Source: JAPPKS01 sp963667895
GTDB taxonomy: Bacteria; Poribacteria; WGA-4E; PCPOR2b
Length of the DNA stretch: 64,000 bases
NCBI GenBank assembly: GCA_965223985.1
Contig: OZ245030.1
Coordinates: forward strand, 1,674,001-1,738,000
Direction of reading: 5' to 3'
Shown here: positions 54,497 through 62,008 of the stretch, piece by piece
Layout of the letters: every line of letters begins with the position of its first letter
Numbering within the stretch: the stretch's first letter is position 1
Made by a program: the position numbers and the translations under genes
The notes under the pieces: model-generated
What the model saw: only the letters and a program-made list of their open reading frames with translations
What the model was told of the DNA's origin: nothing
Databases searched by the model: none

Positions 54497-54778
54497 CTAT
54501 GACTTGCCCCTCGAACGAAATTGGGCGATAAAGTCAAGATGGTCTTGCAGTATAGTCGCTAGCATCGCGTCTTGTTTGTCCAATCGTCGATTGATATCAT
54601 CTATTCTTCGATCCATCTCCGATGCCCTCTGATCCATGCGATTTTCTAACATTCTAGCTTGTGTTTGCACCTCTTTTCTTAGCCCTTTGCGCAAGTTCGC
54701 GTTCGCTTTCCAACCGAGACCTACTATCACGATAATTGTCACCACCGTATGCAAAATATCCATCAAATACGCATCCAT
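54497..54778 (-). CDS. Small membrane-anchored coiled-coil protein, copy B
   Basis: 93 residues from ATG 54778 (GGGGG upstream). Differs from copy C at very few residues (MDAYLMDILHTVVTIIVIVG). One membrane span, then a coiled coil of about 60 residues. It lies on the same strand as, and about 530 bp downstream of, the HMA gene at 55308-55673, with the structured stretch in between. Confidence 0.75.
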   Translation of the reverse strand: MDAYLMDILHTVVTIIVIVGLGWKANANLRKGLRKEVQTQARMLENRMDQRASEMDRRIDDINRRLDKQDAMLATILQDHLDFIAQFRSRGKS

Positions 54779-54954
54779 GATTTACCCCCTATTTTGTGAT
54801 TGCCCCATTCTGCCAGCTCTGCTGTTTCGGTAAAAAGAATCAGATGATTGTCATTCACTCGTTGGATTGTGCCTATCGTAATCTCCTTGCGCTTCTGCCG
54901 ATACCCGTGTTTTTCCCACGTCAATCTCCGTTCTCATATCACTCAAAAAGCAAG

Positions 54955-54983
54955 TTGACACGCGCTAATACTTGTGTTAGAAT
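54955..54983 (+). promoter_or_regulatory. Near-consensus promoter pointing into the structured non-coding stretch
   Basis: TTGACA at 54955-54960, 17-nt spacer, TAGAAT at 54978-54983 (11 of 12 consensus positions). No plus-strand coding gene starts until about 55827, so the expected transcript is non-coding. Copy A lacks the -35 part. Confidence 0.6.
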
Positions 54984-54988
54984 GGCGC

Positions 54989-55300
54989 AGTATTTCACTG
55001 TTTGCGATTTTTTGGTGTGGAACAGAGCCCCCTTAACACGTTGCACGTGTCGGCCCCTATTGACGAAAACCTCATCAATGGGAATAGGCATCAATTGGAT
55101 TTGATGAACACTTACTAAGCCAAGGGAAGGTGCTTACGCAGAAATTTTGTTTAAAGTGTTAGGAGCGATACGGGGGCAAAAAGATGGAGTGCGAAATTTG
55201 AATTTCCGCCAGTCCAGAAAGATAAACAATACATTCATGGACATGAGTGTTTCATCAACAGCGAAAACAAAGTTATCGCACTCCTTGGGTGGGTTTGACT
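54989..55300 (+). ncRNA. Candidate structured RNA of unknown class
   Basis: About 310 nt downstream of a near-consensus promoter, with no open frame of note. Visible helices: GCCCCC (55027-55032) with GGGGGC (55172-55177); within it the hairpin ACACGT-TGC-ACGTGT, CCTATT/AATAGG enclosing ATTGA/TCAAT, CATCAA-TTGGAT-TTGATG, and AACACTT (55107-55113) with AAGTGTT (55154-55160) enclosing AAGC/GCTT. After it GGAGTGCGA near 55186 pairs with TCGCACTCC near 55276. I compared with tmRNA, RNase P, SRP and 6S RNA cores from memory and saw no match. A related copy is at 41025-41340. Confidence 0.4.
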
Positions 55301-55307
55301 CTAAAGG

Positions 55308-55673
55308 TTAGTTCGTTGCTGCGGCGCTGAATCCTGCTTGTTTGACAGCGTCAGTAAGTTGTGCAATTGAGGCTTTGCCTGTATCGCACTGGACTACGGC
55401 TTTACCTTCCGCTTGGGAAACATCGACACTAATCACGCCAGGCACCTGAGTGAGTGCAGACTGCACTTTGGCTACACAGCCGCCTCATGTCATTCCCGTA
55501 ACTGCTAACGTGATTTCGTTAGAAGCCGCCATTGTTGACTCTTCAGCAGTGACATCATCAGCTTTACTAGGTTGCTGTGATGTTTCTGGAGCCTGTTCCA
55601 TTTTCTCTGAAGCGCAGCCGATGACCAAAATCGTCGCCATGCAACAGAGTAGACCGAACTGCAATAAACGCAT
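55308..55673 (-). CDS. Exported HMA heavy-metal-binding protein with in-frame TGA (probable selenocysteine)
   Basis: About 121 residues if TGA 55487-55485 is read through. ATG 55673 has AGGAGG 9 nt upstream and a promoter further up. The signal peptide MRLLQFGLLCCMATILVIGC ends in a lipobox, followed by a linker (ASEKMEQAPETSQQPSKADD) and one HMA domain: NEITLAVTGMT-[TGA]-GGC, VAKVQSALTQVPGVISVDVS, then VQCDTGKASIAQLTDAVKQA and GFSAAATN, stop TAA 55310-55308. HMA domains bind Cu, Hg or Zn by GMxCxxC; the TGA is exactly the first Cys. The frame downstream is intact and family-like for 58 codons. A SECIS-like hairpin follows. If not Sec, this is a broken gene. Confidence 0.75.
55453..55467 (-). 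promoter_or_regulatory. SECIS-like hairpin
   Basis: On the mRNA AGTGCA-GTC-TGCACT: a 6-bp stem with a 3-nt loop starting with G, the loop 23 nt after the TGA. This fits the bacterial SECIS rule as I recall it (short upper stem, G at the start of the loop, loop about 16-37 nt after UGA). The apex also resembles the GCAGGUCUGC tip of the E. coli fdhF element. Confidence 0.6.
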
Positions 55674-55716
55674 TTTGAGGAACCTCCTATTCAAATAAAG
55701 ATTTAAGAATGCTGTT

Positions 55717-55746
55717 ATTCTACGCCATTGCATCAGATTTTGTCAA
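55717..55746 (-). promoter_or_regulatory. Sigma-70-type promoter of the HMA gene
   Basis: Minus-strand TTGACA (55746-55741), 18-nt spacer, TAGAAT (55722-55717). It lies about 45 bp upstream of ATG 55673. The presence of an intact promoter argues against a dead gene. Confidence 0.65.
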
Positions 55747-55826
55747 ACATAATCGAAACGAAGCGTGAAATGTAAATTCAATGTGATTGCAGCCCTAAGC
55801 GTTCAGGATCTAAACTCAGGGAGACA

Positions 55827-58307
55827 TTGAGCCACACCCTTATGGAACGACTTTCCTGGATATTTGCCCTATTTATTGTTATATCCCCCTCAATATCCAA
55901 CGTAATTGCCCAGAGCAGTTCCTATGAATCAACGACCTCCCAAAATGACGAAAACATCCACCTACTCGCGCGAGACGTTCAAATTGTCCCGGCGCCTATC
56001 GCAGAATCAACCAACTCCCAAGCAAACTTGACATCACCTGCTCCTCGTCAATCAAAAGATTGGAGCGCGATTATCAGGTCTGTCGGCATCGAACCCGATG
56101 CCGAAAAGTGTCTGGATTGTCACTTCAACGGACAATCTTCCACGCAAGCGCACTCCGGAAATCACCTGAATATCCATCGCCCGGAGCTATTCGGTTGTAT
56201 ACTCTGCCATGGTGGGGACTCGGGGGCAACCGAGATGCAAGAAGCACACATTTCTACAGACGAATTTCCATTTTTTAAAGGTCGTCGTGTGGAGGCGGCT
56301 TGTGGAAAATGTCACACTGCGCCCGCGGTGCCAGGCGCCCTCTCGCTCTCCGGTGGAAGATTTGTGTTAAATAAATATGGCTGCGTGACTTGCCACGACC
56401 TACCCATAGAAATCCCCATAGCGCGGTATGCTCCTCGTCTAGATACCGTTGGCAACAAAGTCACAAAAGCATGGCTGAGACAGTGGCTTGAAGATCCGAC
56501 GATTTATCTTCCAGAATCAAAGATGCCAAAAATTGAGATGTCTGAGCACGAGCGAGAAGCTATCGTCGAATTTCTCCTGACCTTACGGAATGATAGACTT
56601 TTCCAAACGATTACTGGAACAGGTAACGCTAAAAATGGCAAGAAAATTTTCGTGGCGAATGAATGCCAATCTTGTCATGCATCGAATGAAGCGAATGACA
56701 GCCCCGGTCCCAACCTCGAACGGGTCGGGACGAAAATAAATCGCTTATGGCTCACGACCTATCTGCGAAACCCCGCGGCGCTCCATCCGCATACAAAGAT
56801 GCCCGACTACGAGTTTTCGGGCCAGGCGATCTTAGATGTGAGTGAATATCTGTTGAGTCATTTTTCTGATGGCAAAACCCCATTGGAAACATTCCCTGAT
56901 AATGCTTCCAATCCCTCAAAAGCTAGTGAAGGTTTCAAACACTATATCAGCAAAGGATGCGCTCAGTGTCATGGCATTACCAAATATATGGAGGTGAATG
57001 TCACTGAAAAACTGAAGGAGTGGAATATTGAGGAAGCCATTGAGCGAATTCGAATACATCGTGGAGCCAACATCGAAACCCCAGAAATTGACATCCCTGA
57101 GTCGGACCTAGAATTGATGAAGAACCCCCTTTTGGCAATGCAACAAAATGATACTTATAAGCTGCTCAGACACAATTTAGGTGAGAGGTCTCCGGGAGAT
57201 ATAAGTCAATTCTTGTCGAAATTTTGGCAGTTTCCAATCCCTGTTCAGGGTGAACCGCCCGAATATTATAGCAAAACGGTGACTCCACTCACCCCCGAAT
57301 CCTGTGGAAATTGCCACTCCAAACAGTGGGAAGATTGGAAAACCACTCGTCATGCAGTCGCGATGGGACCTGGGGTTTGGGGACAGTTAGTCGGGCAAGC
57401 ACCCCGATTTATTGAAAGTTGCTCTCCATGCCATGCACCGTTGTCTGAACAACACCAGCATTTACCAACGCCGCAAGGTGGACATGTCGTGAACCAACAG
57501 TACGATTCACAACTACAATCTCAGGGACTTGCTTGTGCCACGTGTCACATCCGAACACACCAACGGTTTGGTCCCCCTTTCTCAGAGATTGCGTACGCAG
57601 CAAGTGTTTTTGGCGATGGACACCACGGTGGTGCGGTGGTAAGTCTCGCCTACAAGGACTCCGCCTTCTGCAAGCCGTGTCATCAGTTTGAGGAGAACGG
57701 GTTTAGTCTGAATGACAAACTTCTAGAAAATACATACAATGAGTGGCTTGAAAGTCCTCATGCCAAACAGGGGGAAACCTGCCAATCGTGTCACATGCCT
57801 GACCGTCGTCATCAGTGGCGCGGTATCCATGACCCCGAGACTGTGCGAAACGCCCTCAAATTAGACGTCCATGTAACAGATCAGCGCAAAATCATCGAAG
57901 CTGACATTCGGTTGACGAATGCGGGAGCGGGTCACTACTTGCCAACCTACATCACGCCCGCAATATTTGTCACTGTGCGGATGCTGGATTCAGTTGGAAA
58001 TCCTGTTCCTGACACCGAACAGGTGCGAGCAATACAACGACGAGCGCCATTGTCGTTAAACCGGGAAATATTCGACACGCGCATCCCCCCGGGCGGGACA
58101 TGGGTGTATACCTACAAAGCTTCGAAATCCGAACAGGCGAAAACCCTTGAAATCCGCATTGATGTCCATCCAGACCACTTCTATAATGGATTTTTTAAGA
58201 TATTCCGCGCCAAGAGTCCAGAGGCGCAACAACACATTGTTGAGGCGATAGAAACCACTGAACAGAGTCCCTACCTATTGTTGACCGAGCAGATACCCTT
58301 GGAGTAA
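55827..58307 (+). CDS. Exported multihaem c-type cytochrome (11 CxxCH motifs)
   Basis: About 826 residues. A signal peptide (WIFALFIVISPSISNVIAQS) is followed by 11 CxxCH haem-attachment sites: CLDCH (about 95), CILCH, CGKCH, CVTCH, CQSCH, CAQCH, CGNCH, CSPCH, CATCH, CKPCH and CQSCH (about 651). Two class I cytochrome-like modules with YAPRLDTVGNKVTKAWLRQW and SPGPNLERVGTKINRLWLTT lie in the middle; the second half is like multihaem cytochromes of the c554/NapC-NrfA type, ending in a beta-sandwich (about 690-810: KIIEADIRLTNAGAGHYLPT). It works in periplasmic electron transfer; the acceptor is unknown. TTG 55827 has a close AGGGAG; ATG 55842 is the alternative start. Confidence 0.9.
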   Translation: MSHTLMERLSWIFALFIVISPSISNVIAQSSSYESTTSQNDENIHLLARDVQIVPAPIAESTNSQANLTSPAPRQSKDWSAIIRSVGIEPDAEKCLDCHFNGQSSTQAHSGNHLNIHRPELFGCILCHGGDSGATEMQEAHISTDEFPFFKGRRVEAACGKCHTAPAVPGALSLSGGRFVLNKYGCVTCHDLPIEIPIARYAPRLDTVGNKVTKAWLRQWLEDPTIYLPESKMPKIEMSEHEREAIVEFLLTLRNDRLFQTITGTGNAKNGKKIFVANECQSCHASNEANDSPGPNLERVGTKINRLWLTTYLRNPAALHPHTKMPDYEFSGQAILDVSEYLLSHFSDGKTPLETFPDNASNPSKASEGFKHYISKGCAQCHGITKYMEVNVTEKLKEWNIEEAIERIRIHRGANIETPEIDIPESDLELMKNPLLAMQQNDTYKLLRHNLGERSPGDISQFLSKFWQFPIPVQGEPPEYYSKTVTPLTPESCGNCHSKQWEDWKTTRHAVAMGPGVWGQLVGQAPRFIESCSPCHAPLSEQHQHLPTPQGGHVVNQQYDSQLQSQGLACATCHIRTHQRFGPPFSEIAYAASVFGDGHHGGAVVSLAYKDSAFCKPCHQFEENGFSLNDKLLENTYNEWLESPHAKQGETCQSCHMPDRRHQWRGIHDPETVRNALKLDVHVTDQRKIIEADIRLTNAGAGHYLPTYITPAIFVTVRMLDSVGNPVPDTEQVRAIQRRAPLSLNREIFDTRIPPGGTWVYTYKASKSEQAKTLEIRIDVHPDHFYNGFFKIFRAKSPEAQQHIVEAIETTEQSPYLLLTEQIPLE

Positions 58308-58416
58308 ATCAACCCGAACAACGGATATAAAAAAGTAAACGTCGGTAGTAGATGAGAAGGTAAAAACAAGTTTTTCGACATTTCCTAGCCCCTTGTCGCC
58401 CCAGGCAATTATTGAG

Positions 58417-58448
58417 GGATCAAGCGAGCGAATAGCGAGCGCGATAGT
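58417..58448 (+). repeat. Dispersed intergenic repeat B copy
   Basis: GGATCAAGCGAGCGAATAGC then GAGCGCGATAGT, between the cytochrome and TPR genes. A shorter AACGCGATAGG echo follows near 58463. Confidence 0.85.
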
Positions 58449-58501
58449 CCTAACCGCAAGGAACGCGATAGGTTTAACCGACAGAAAGGACGTAGACTGC
58501 A

Positions 58502-60724
58502 ATGAGGATTCAACATTTGATTAGATGGCTGTCTGCACTTTTTCTATCAATAATTATCGTCTATTGCCACTGTCCTGTTGCTTACGCCGTGCATGTCCAA
58601 GATTCTCCCGAATTTGACCTAGCCGTTAAACGCTACCGGAATCGTATTCGCAAAGATCCGAAAAATCTGGCGTTGCACCGCGAACTGATCGAGCTTGCGC
58701 AGCAAACTAACCGATTAGAAATTCCACTGCATGTCTACAAAACCGCATACCAAAAGCAGCCGACAAATACAATCGTCCTCTACGTCTTAGGATACGCCTA
58801 CCTCAGAGAGGGATCCGAATCGTCGCTCATGAAAGCGAAAAAGCTCCTAGAGACAGCAATAGAAGAGCGTCCACAGTTTGCAGACGCTTATGCTGCCTTG
58901 GGCAGGTGCTATGCGGCACAGTGGAAAACCGAAGAGGCGATGGAGGCGTACCAGAGAAGCGTACAGCTTGATCCCAATCTCTGGGAGGCTCACTTTGAAT
59001 TGGGCAATTATTACCGGGATGGGAAAAACTATCAGAAAGCAATTGAACACTACACAAAATCTCTCAGCGACCGTCCCAAGGCTGCCGAAATCCATTTTCA
59101 TCTTGGCACGCTATACCGAAAAACTGGAGACCTTGAATCTGCTCGCCAAGCCTTTTCACAAACAATAAAACATGACAAAGGTTATGCTGATGCTTACTAT
59201 CAGATGGGACAAATCTTCGCTTTGCAGCAAAAGCCCAAGGAAGCTCTGAAGCAATATCGTAAAGGACGCGAGTTTGACCCAAAGAACGCAAAAACTCGCT
59301 ATCAACTCGCACTCATCTTCTTGGATGGAGACGATGGGCGTAACGCAATCTTGGCTGTACGGAGCGCACTAGCGGTTGATGCTAAATACACGGAATACGT
59401 GAATCTGTTGAAAAATGTGAGCACGTTGGATGCGGTGGACATTGCCGCACAGATACTCCAAAAGCATCCTGATAATGCAGAACTTCAGCACTTCGTGGGG
59501 ATGCTGTTCCTGAAAATCGGTCAATGGGAGACAGCCCAAGCCCATCTCGAACGTGCAAAAGCGCTTGATCCAAACAATGCTGATGTTCGGTTCACACTCG
59601 CTGAGAGCTATGAGCATAAAGCGCCGGACAAAGCAATCGAAGAATATAAGCAGGCGGCGGAACTCGGCAAAACGAGACTCGATCTCTTACTAAAGCTGGT
59701 TGAAAGGTACCGACAGGAAAAAAACTTTGAAAAGTTTCAGCAGATTGCCCAGCAGATTTTGACGATAGATGCAAATCAACCGGAAGTTCATTATCAGCTG
59801 TCAAACTATTATGATGAACAATCCAATCGGAAAAAGCAAGCTGGGGAAGAAGAGGAAGCAGAGACGCTACTCAATTTGGCAATCGAACACGCGAATAAGG
59901 CAGCCAAACTAGCTCCTAGGGTTGGAGCGTACCATCTCAAACTCGCAACGTTTTATGATCGACAGAAACAACTCAAGGCGATTCGTTCCTATGACAAGGC
60001 AATCGAACTAGACCCTTATAACGCAGAAGCGTATTACCGTCGTGGACTCTTCATGTCCAATTACACATTTGGTGAGGCGAAGGTATTGCTCTATAATCCC
60101 AAAGATGTCATGGACGACCTGCAAAAAGCCATACAACTCGATCCGAATCTCGCAGGCGCTCATTACGCCCTTGGGGTTGCCTACGATCGAATGGGCGACG
60201 TGCAAAAAGCGATGGTTGAATTCCAGAAAGCAGGGGATCTAGATCACAGCGATCCAAGACCTCATCTTTATCTTGGAGAGAAATATGCCAATGCCGGACA
60301 GTTTCACATGGCGATAGCCGCTTTCGCGAAAGCCATCAAAGCTCATCCGGAAAATGTTGAAGCCCTTAAAGACTACGCCTTCTTATGTCTCGCCCACGAC
60401 GAGGAACGCGGATGGAAGCAGGCAAAACGCGCACTCGAAAAAGCCATTCAGATTCGACCTAACGACGCAGAAATCCTGATGAATTACGGATACACGCTCT
60501 ACCTGAGCCGGAAAAATGACGATGCAATTGCCCACTATTTGCGTTCTATTGAACTCAAACCCGATTGGCCGCTTAGCCGCTATAATCTTGCAATCGCTTA
60601 TGAGCAAATAGGGAAAAAAGAACTCGCCTTGACAGAATACCTGAAAGTGACTAAACTCGATCCGGAGGGGCTTCACGCCGAAAAGGCGTTGAAACGAATC
60701 CAACTCCTGACGGATGAAGATTAA
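58502..60724 (+). CDS. Exported TPR-repeat protein
   Basis: 740 residues. A signal peptide (IRWLSALFLSIIIVYCHCPV then AYA) is followed almost wholly by tetratricopeptide repeats, at least 14 by eye, with the W/L-G-Y-A-F-A-P pattern: ADAYAALGRCYAAQWKTEEA, WEAHFELGNYYRDGKNYQKA, AEIHFHLGTLYRKTGDLESA, LAGAHYALGVAYDRMGDVQK, PHLYLGEKYANAGQFHMA, and so on. Such proteins are scaffolds; being exported, this one may serve an envelope complex. It follows the multihaem cytochrome on the same strand, which often accompanies TPR proteins in cytochrome clusters. AAAGGA lies 12 nt upstream of the ATG. Confidence 0.9.
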   Translation: MRIQHLIRWLSALFLSIIIVYCHCPVAYAVHVQDSPEFDLAVKRYRNRIRKDPKNLALHRELIELAQQTNRLEIPLHVYKTAYQKQPTNTIVLYVLGYAYLREGSESSLMKAKKLLETAIEERPQFADAYAALGRCYAAQWKTEEAMEAYQRSVQLDPNLWEAHFELGNYYRDGKNYQKAIEHYTKSLSDRPKAAEIHFHLGTLYRKTGDLESARQAFSQTIKHDKGYADAYYQMGQIFALQQKPKEALKQYRKGREFDPKNAKTRYQLALIFLDGDDGRNAILAVRSALAVDAKYTEYVNLLKNVSTLDAVDIAAQILQKHPDNAELQHFVGMLFLKIGQWETAQAHLERAKALDPNNADVRFTLAESYEHKAPDKAIEEYKQAAELGKTRLDLLLKLVERYRQEKNFEKFQQIAQQILTIDANQPEVHYQLSNYYDEQSNRKKQAGEEEEAETLLNLAIEHANKAAKLAPRVGAYHLKLATFYDRQKQLKAIRSYDKAIELDPYNAEAYYRRGLFMSNYTFGEAKVLLYNPKDVMDDLQKAIQLDPNLAGAHYALGVAYDRMGDVQKAMVEFQKAGDLDHSDPRPHLYLGEKYANAGQFHMAIAAFAKAIKAHPENVEALKDYAFLCLAHDEERGWKQAKRALEKAIQIRPNDAEILMNYGYTLYLSRKNDDAIAHYLRSIELKPDWPLSRYNLAIAYEQIGKKELALTEYLKVTKLDPEGLHAEKALKRIQLLTDED

Positions 60725-60808
60725 TGTAATAGAAGAATTGAAGTCCCTTCGATACGGAATTCTTGTGTTCTCTACGAATCATTCACATTCAAAAGGAGGT
60801 TCATTACT

Positions 60809-61231
60809 ATGCCACAACCCTTACCTTTACAGTCAATCAACCACGTGTCTTTCGATGTCACCGACTTGGAAGCGAGCATGGCGTTCTATCGCGATGTACT
60901 TGGATTCCAGCGAATTCGTCGTCCGCACTTCCCGTTAGCGCCAGGTATTTGGCTGTACAATTACGGTCTTCAACTTCATCTGAAGCAACCGAGGAACACA
61001 AAGATTAAGGAAGTACCACAAGAGCACAAGCTCTCAGTCACTGCGGATCATATGGCTTTTTACGTTACAGACACCGATGAAGTCGAACGCTTGCTGAAGA
61101 AGCATGACATCCCCTACAGGGCGCTATTCGTCGAGGAAGCAGGCATCACGATGGTGTTTTTTCAGGACCCCGACGGCAATCATCTTGAGGTCGGCACTTA
61201 CCCGCCGCCCGTCGAGTTTGTGGAAAATTGA
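60809..61231 (+). CDS. VOC-family (glyoxalase/dioxygenase fold) protein
   Basis: 140 residues with two beta-alpha-beta-beta-beta units: INHVSFDVTDLEASMAFYRD then VLGFQRIRRP, and ADHMAFYVTDTDEVERLLKK then HDIPYR. Metal ligands expected for the fold are visible as His in INHVSF, His in LQLHLK, His in DHMAFY and Glu in GNHLEVGTY. Members include glyoxalase I, fosfomycin-resistance and extradiol dioxygenase-like proteins; the substrate is not clear. AAGGAGG precedes the ATG. Confidence 0.88.
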   Translation: MPQPLPLQSINHVSFDVTDLEASMAFYRDVLGFQRIRRPHFPLAPGIWLYNYGLQLHLKQPRNTKIKEVPQEHKLSVTADHMAFYVTDTDEVERLLKKHDIPYRALFVEEAGITMVFFQDPDGNHLEVGTYPPPVEFVEN

Positions 61232-61233
61232 CC

Positions 61234-61731
61234 ATGGCGCTTCGACGCAAGGACAAAACAGAATCTGAGCCCGCCGTTAATTCTTCACAAACGGAGGACT
61301 TTCCAAACGCACTCCATGCCAACAAATACGGTATCCGCTTTGATATCCTTCCAGAGATTTCCTATCTAGACGCCCAACTGTGCCGCCTGATTGCTGGCAT
61401 ATTTCCCCTATGCAAAGGCTTTCCCGAGCAGGTGTGGCTCTCGCAGGAAAAAGTTGAAGAGGGGCTTGATTCCTGCAGTGTCAACTTTTGGGCATTTTCG
61501 AAAGAACCCGAGTCGATTAAGGAATTTTCAATCTGGTTTGGGGGTTTTTTTAGAGAAGCATCTGTTTCTCAATTCTTGGAGCACTTCGTAGAACATGCTC
61601 TTGAAAAAGCCGGGGGCGAAGAAGTCATACTTGCAAATTGGTCTCGTATCCATGTGACCGAAGATGAAGTCAGAGCCGTAGTCAAACGTGAAATGGAGAT
61701 GTCAGATGAGAATATATCGAAGCTGGACTAA
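61234..61731 (+). CDS. Hypothetical protein downstream of VOC gene
   Basis: About 165 residues from ATG 61234 (a TTG at 61228 overlaps the VOC stop). No signal or membrane span. Notable parts are YGIRFDILPEISYLDAQLCR, FPEQVWLSQEKVEEGLD, SIWFGGFFREASVSQFLEHF and a C-terminal acidic helix. No family recognised. The 2-bp gap to the VOC gene suggests one operon. Likely a small cytosolic protein. Confidence 0.55.
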   Translation: MALRRKDKTESEPAVNSSQTEDFPNALHANKYGIRFDILPEISYLDAQLCRLIAGIFPLCKGFPEQVWLSQEKVEEGLDSCSVNFWAFSKEPESIKEFSIWFGGFFREASVSQFLEHFVEHALEKAGGEEVILANWSRIHVTEDEVRAVVKREMEMSDENISKLD

Positions 61732-62008
61732 CTGATTGAGGAAGCATCTCCCGCCGTGTATCCTATGAATCCGAAAGATAATTTTGAGTCCGGTTTTGAG
61801 CAGTTCAGGTACGTGAATACTGGTAAAGAGTCGTCACTAGGGAGTTTAAGTATGACTCCATTTTACTGTATGGACCAAAATGATGATGTACGCCTTCCTT
61901 CGGACGAATTGCCGCCCTCAACTGTCGAGCATCTAGTGTTAGAGGCACACGCGAATATAACGGCGTGCTGGCAATCATCTTGTTGACCATTTCAAAGTCA
62001 AAGAGAAA

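Larger units (their letters stand above)
54435..55348. repeat. Segmental duplication, copy B
   Basis: The better-preserved partner of 40602-41392, same orientation. It spans the coiled-coil gene, about 90 bp absent from copy A that carries a promoter, the structured non-coding stretch and the 3' end of the HMA gene. Confidence 0.85.

Noticed and set aside
54989..55300. tmRNA, RNase P RNA, SRP RNA or 6S RNA as identity of the structured stretch
   Set aside because: The hallmark cores of these RNAs, as I recall them, are not found; only a loose GGAAGG echo of SRP RNA exists.
4462..58448. CRISPR array formed by the 32-bp repeats
   Set aside because: The copies are far apart, on both strands and without regular spacers; no cas genes are present.
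61756..61986. 76-codon plus-strand frame before membrane paralogue 3
   Set aside because: No clear Shine-Dalgarno or family; composition is unremarkable. Possibly gene debris.
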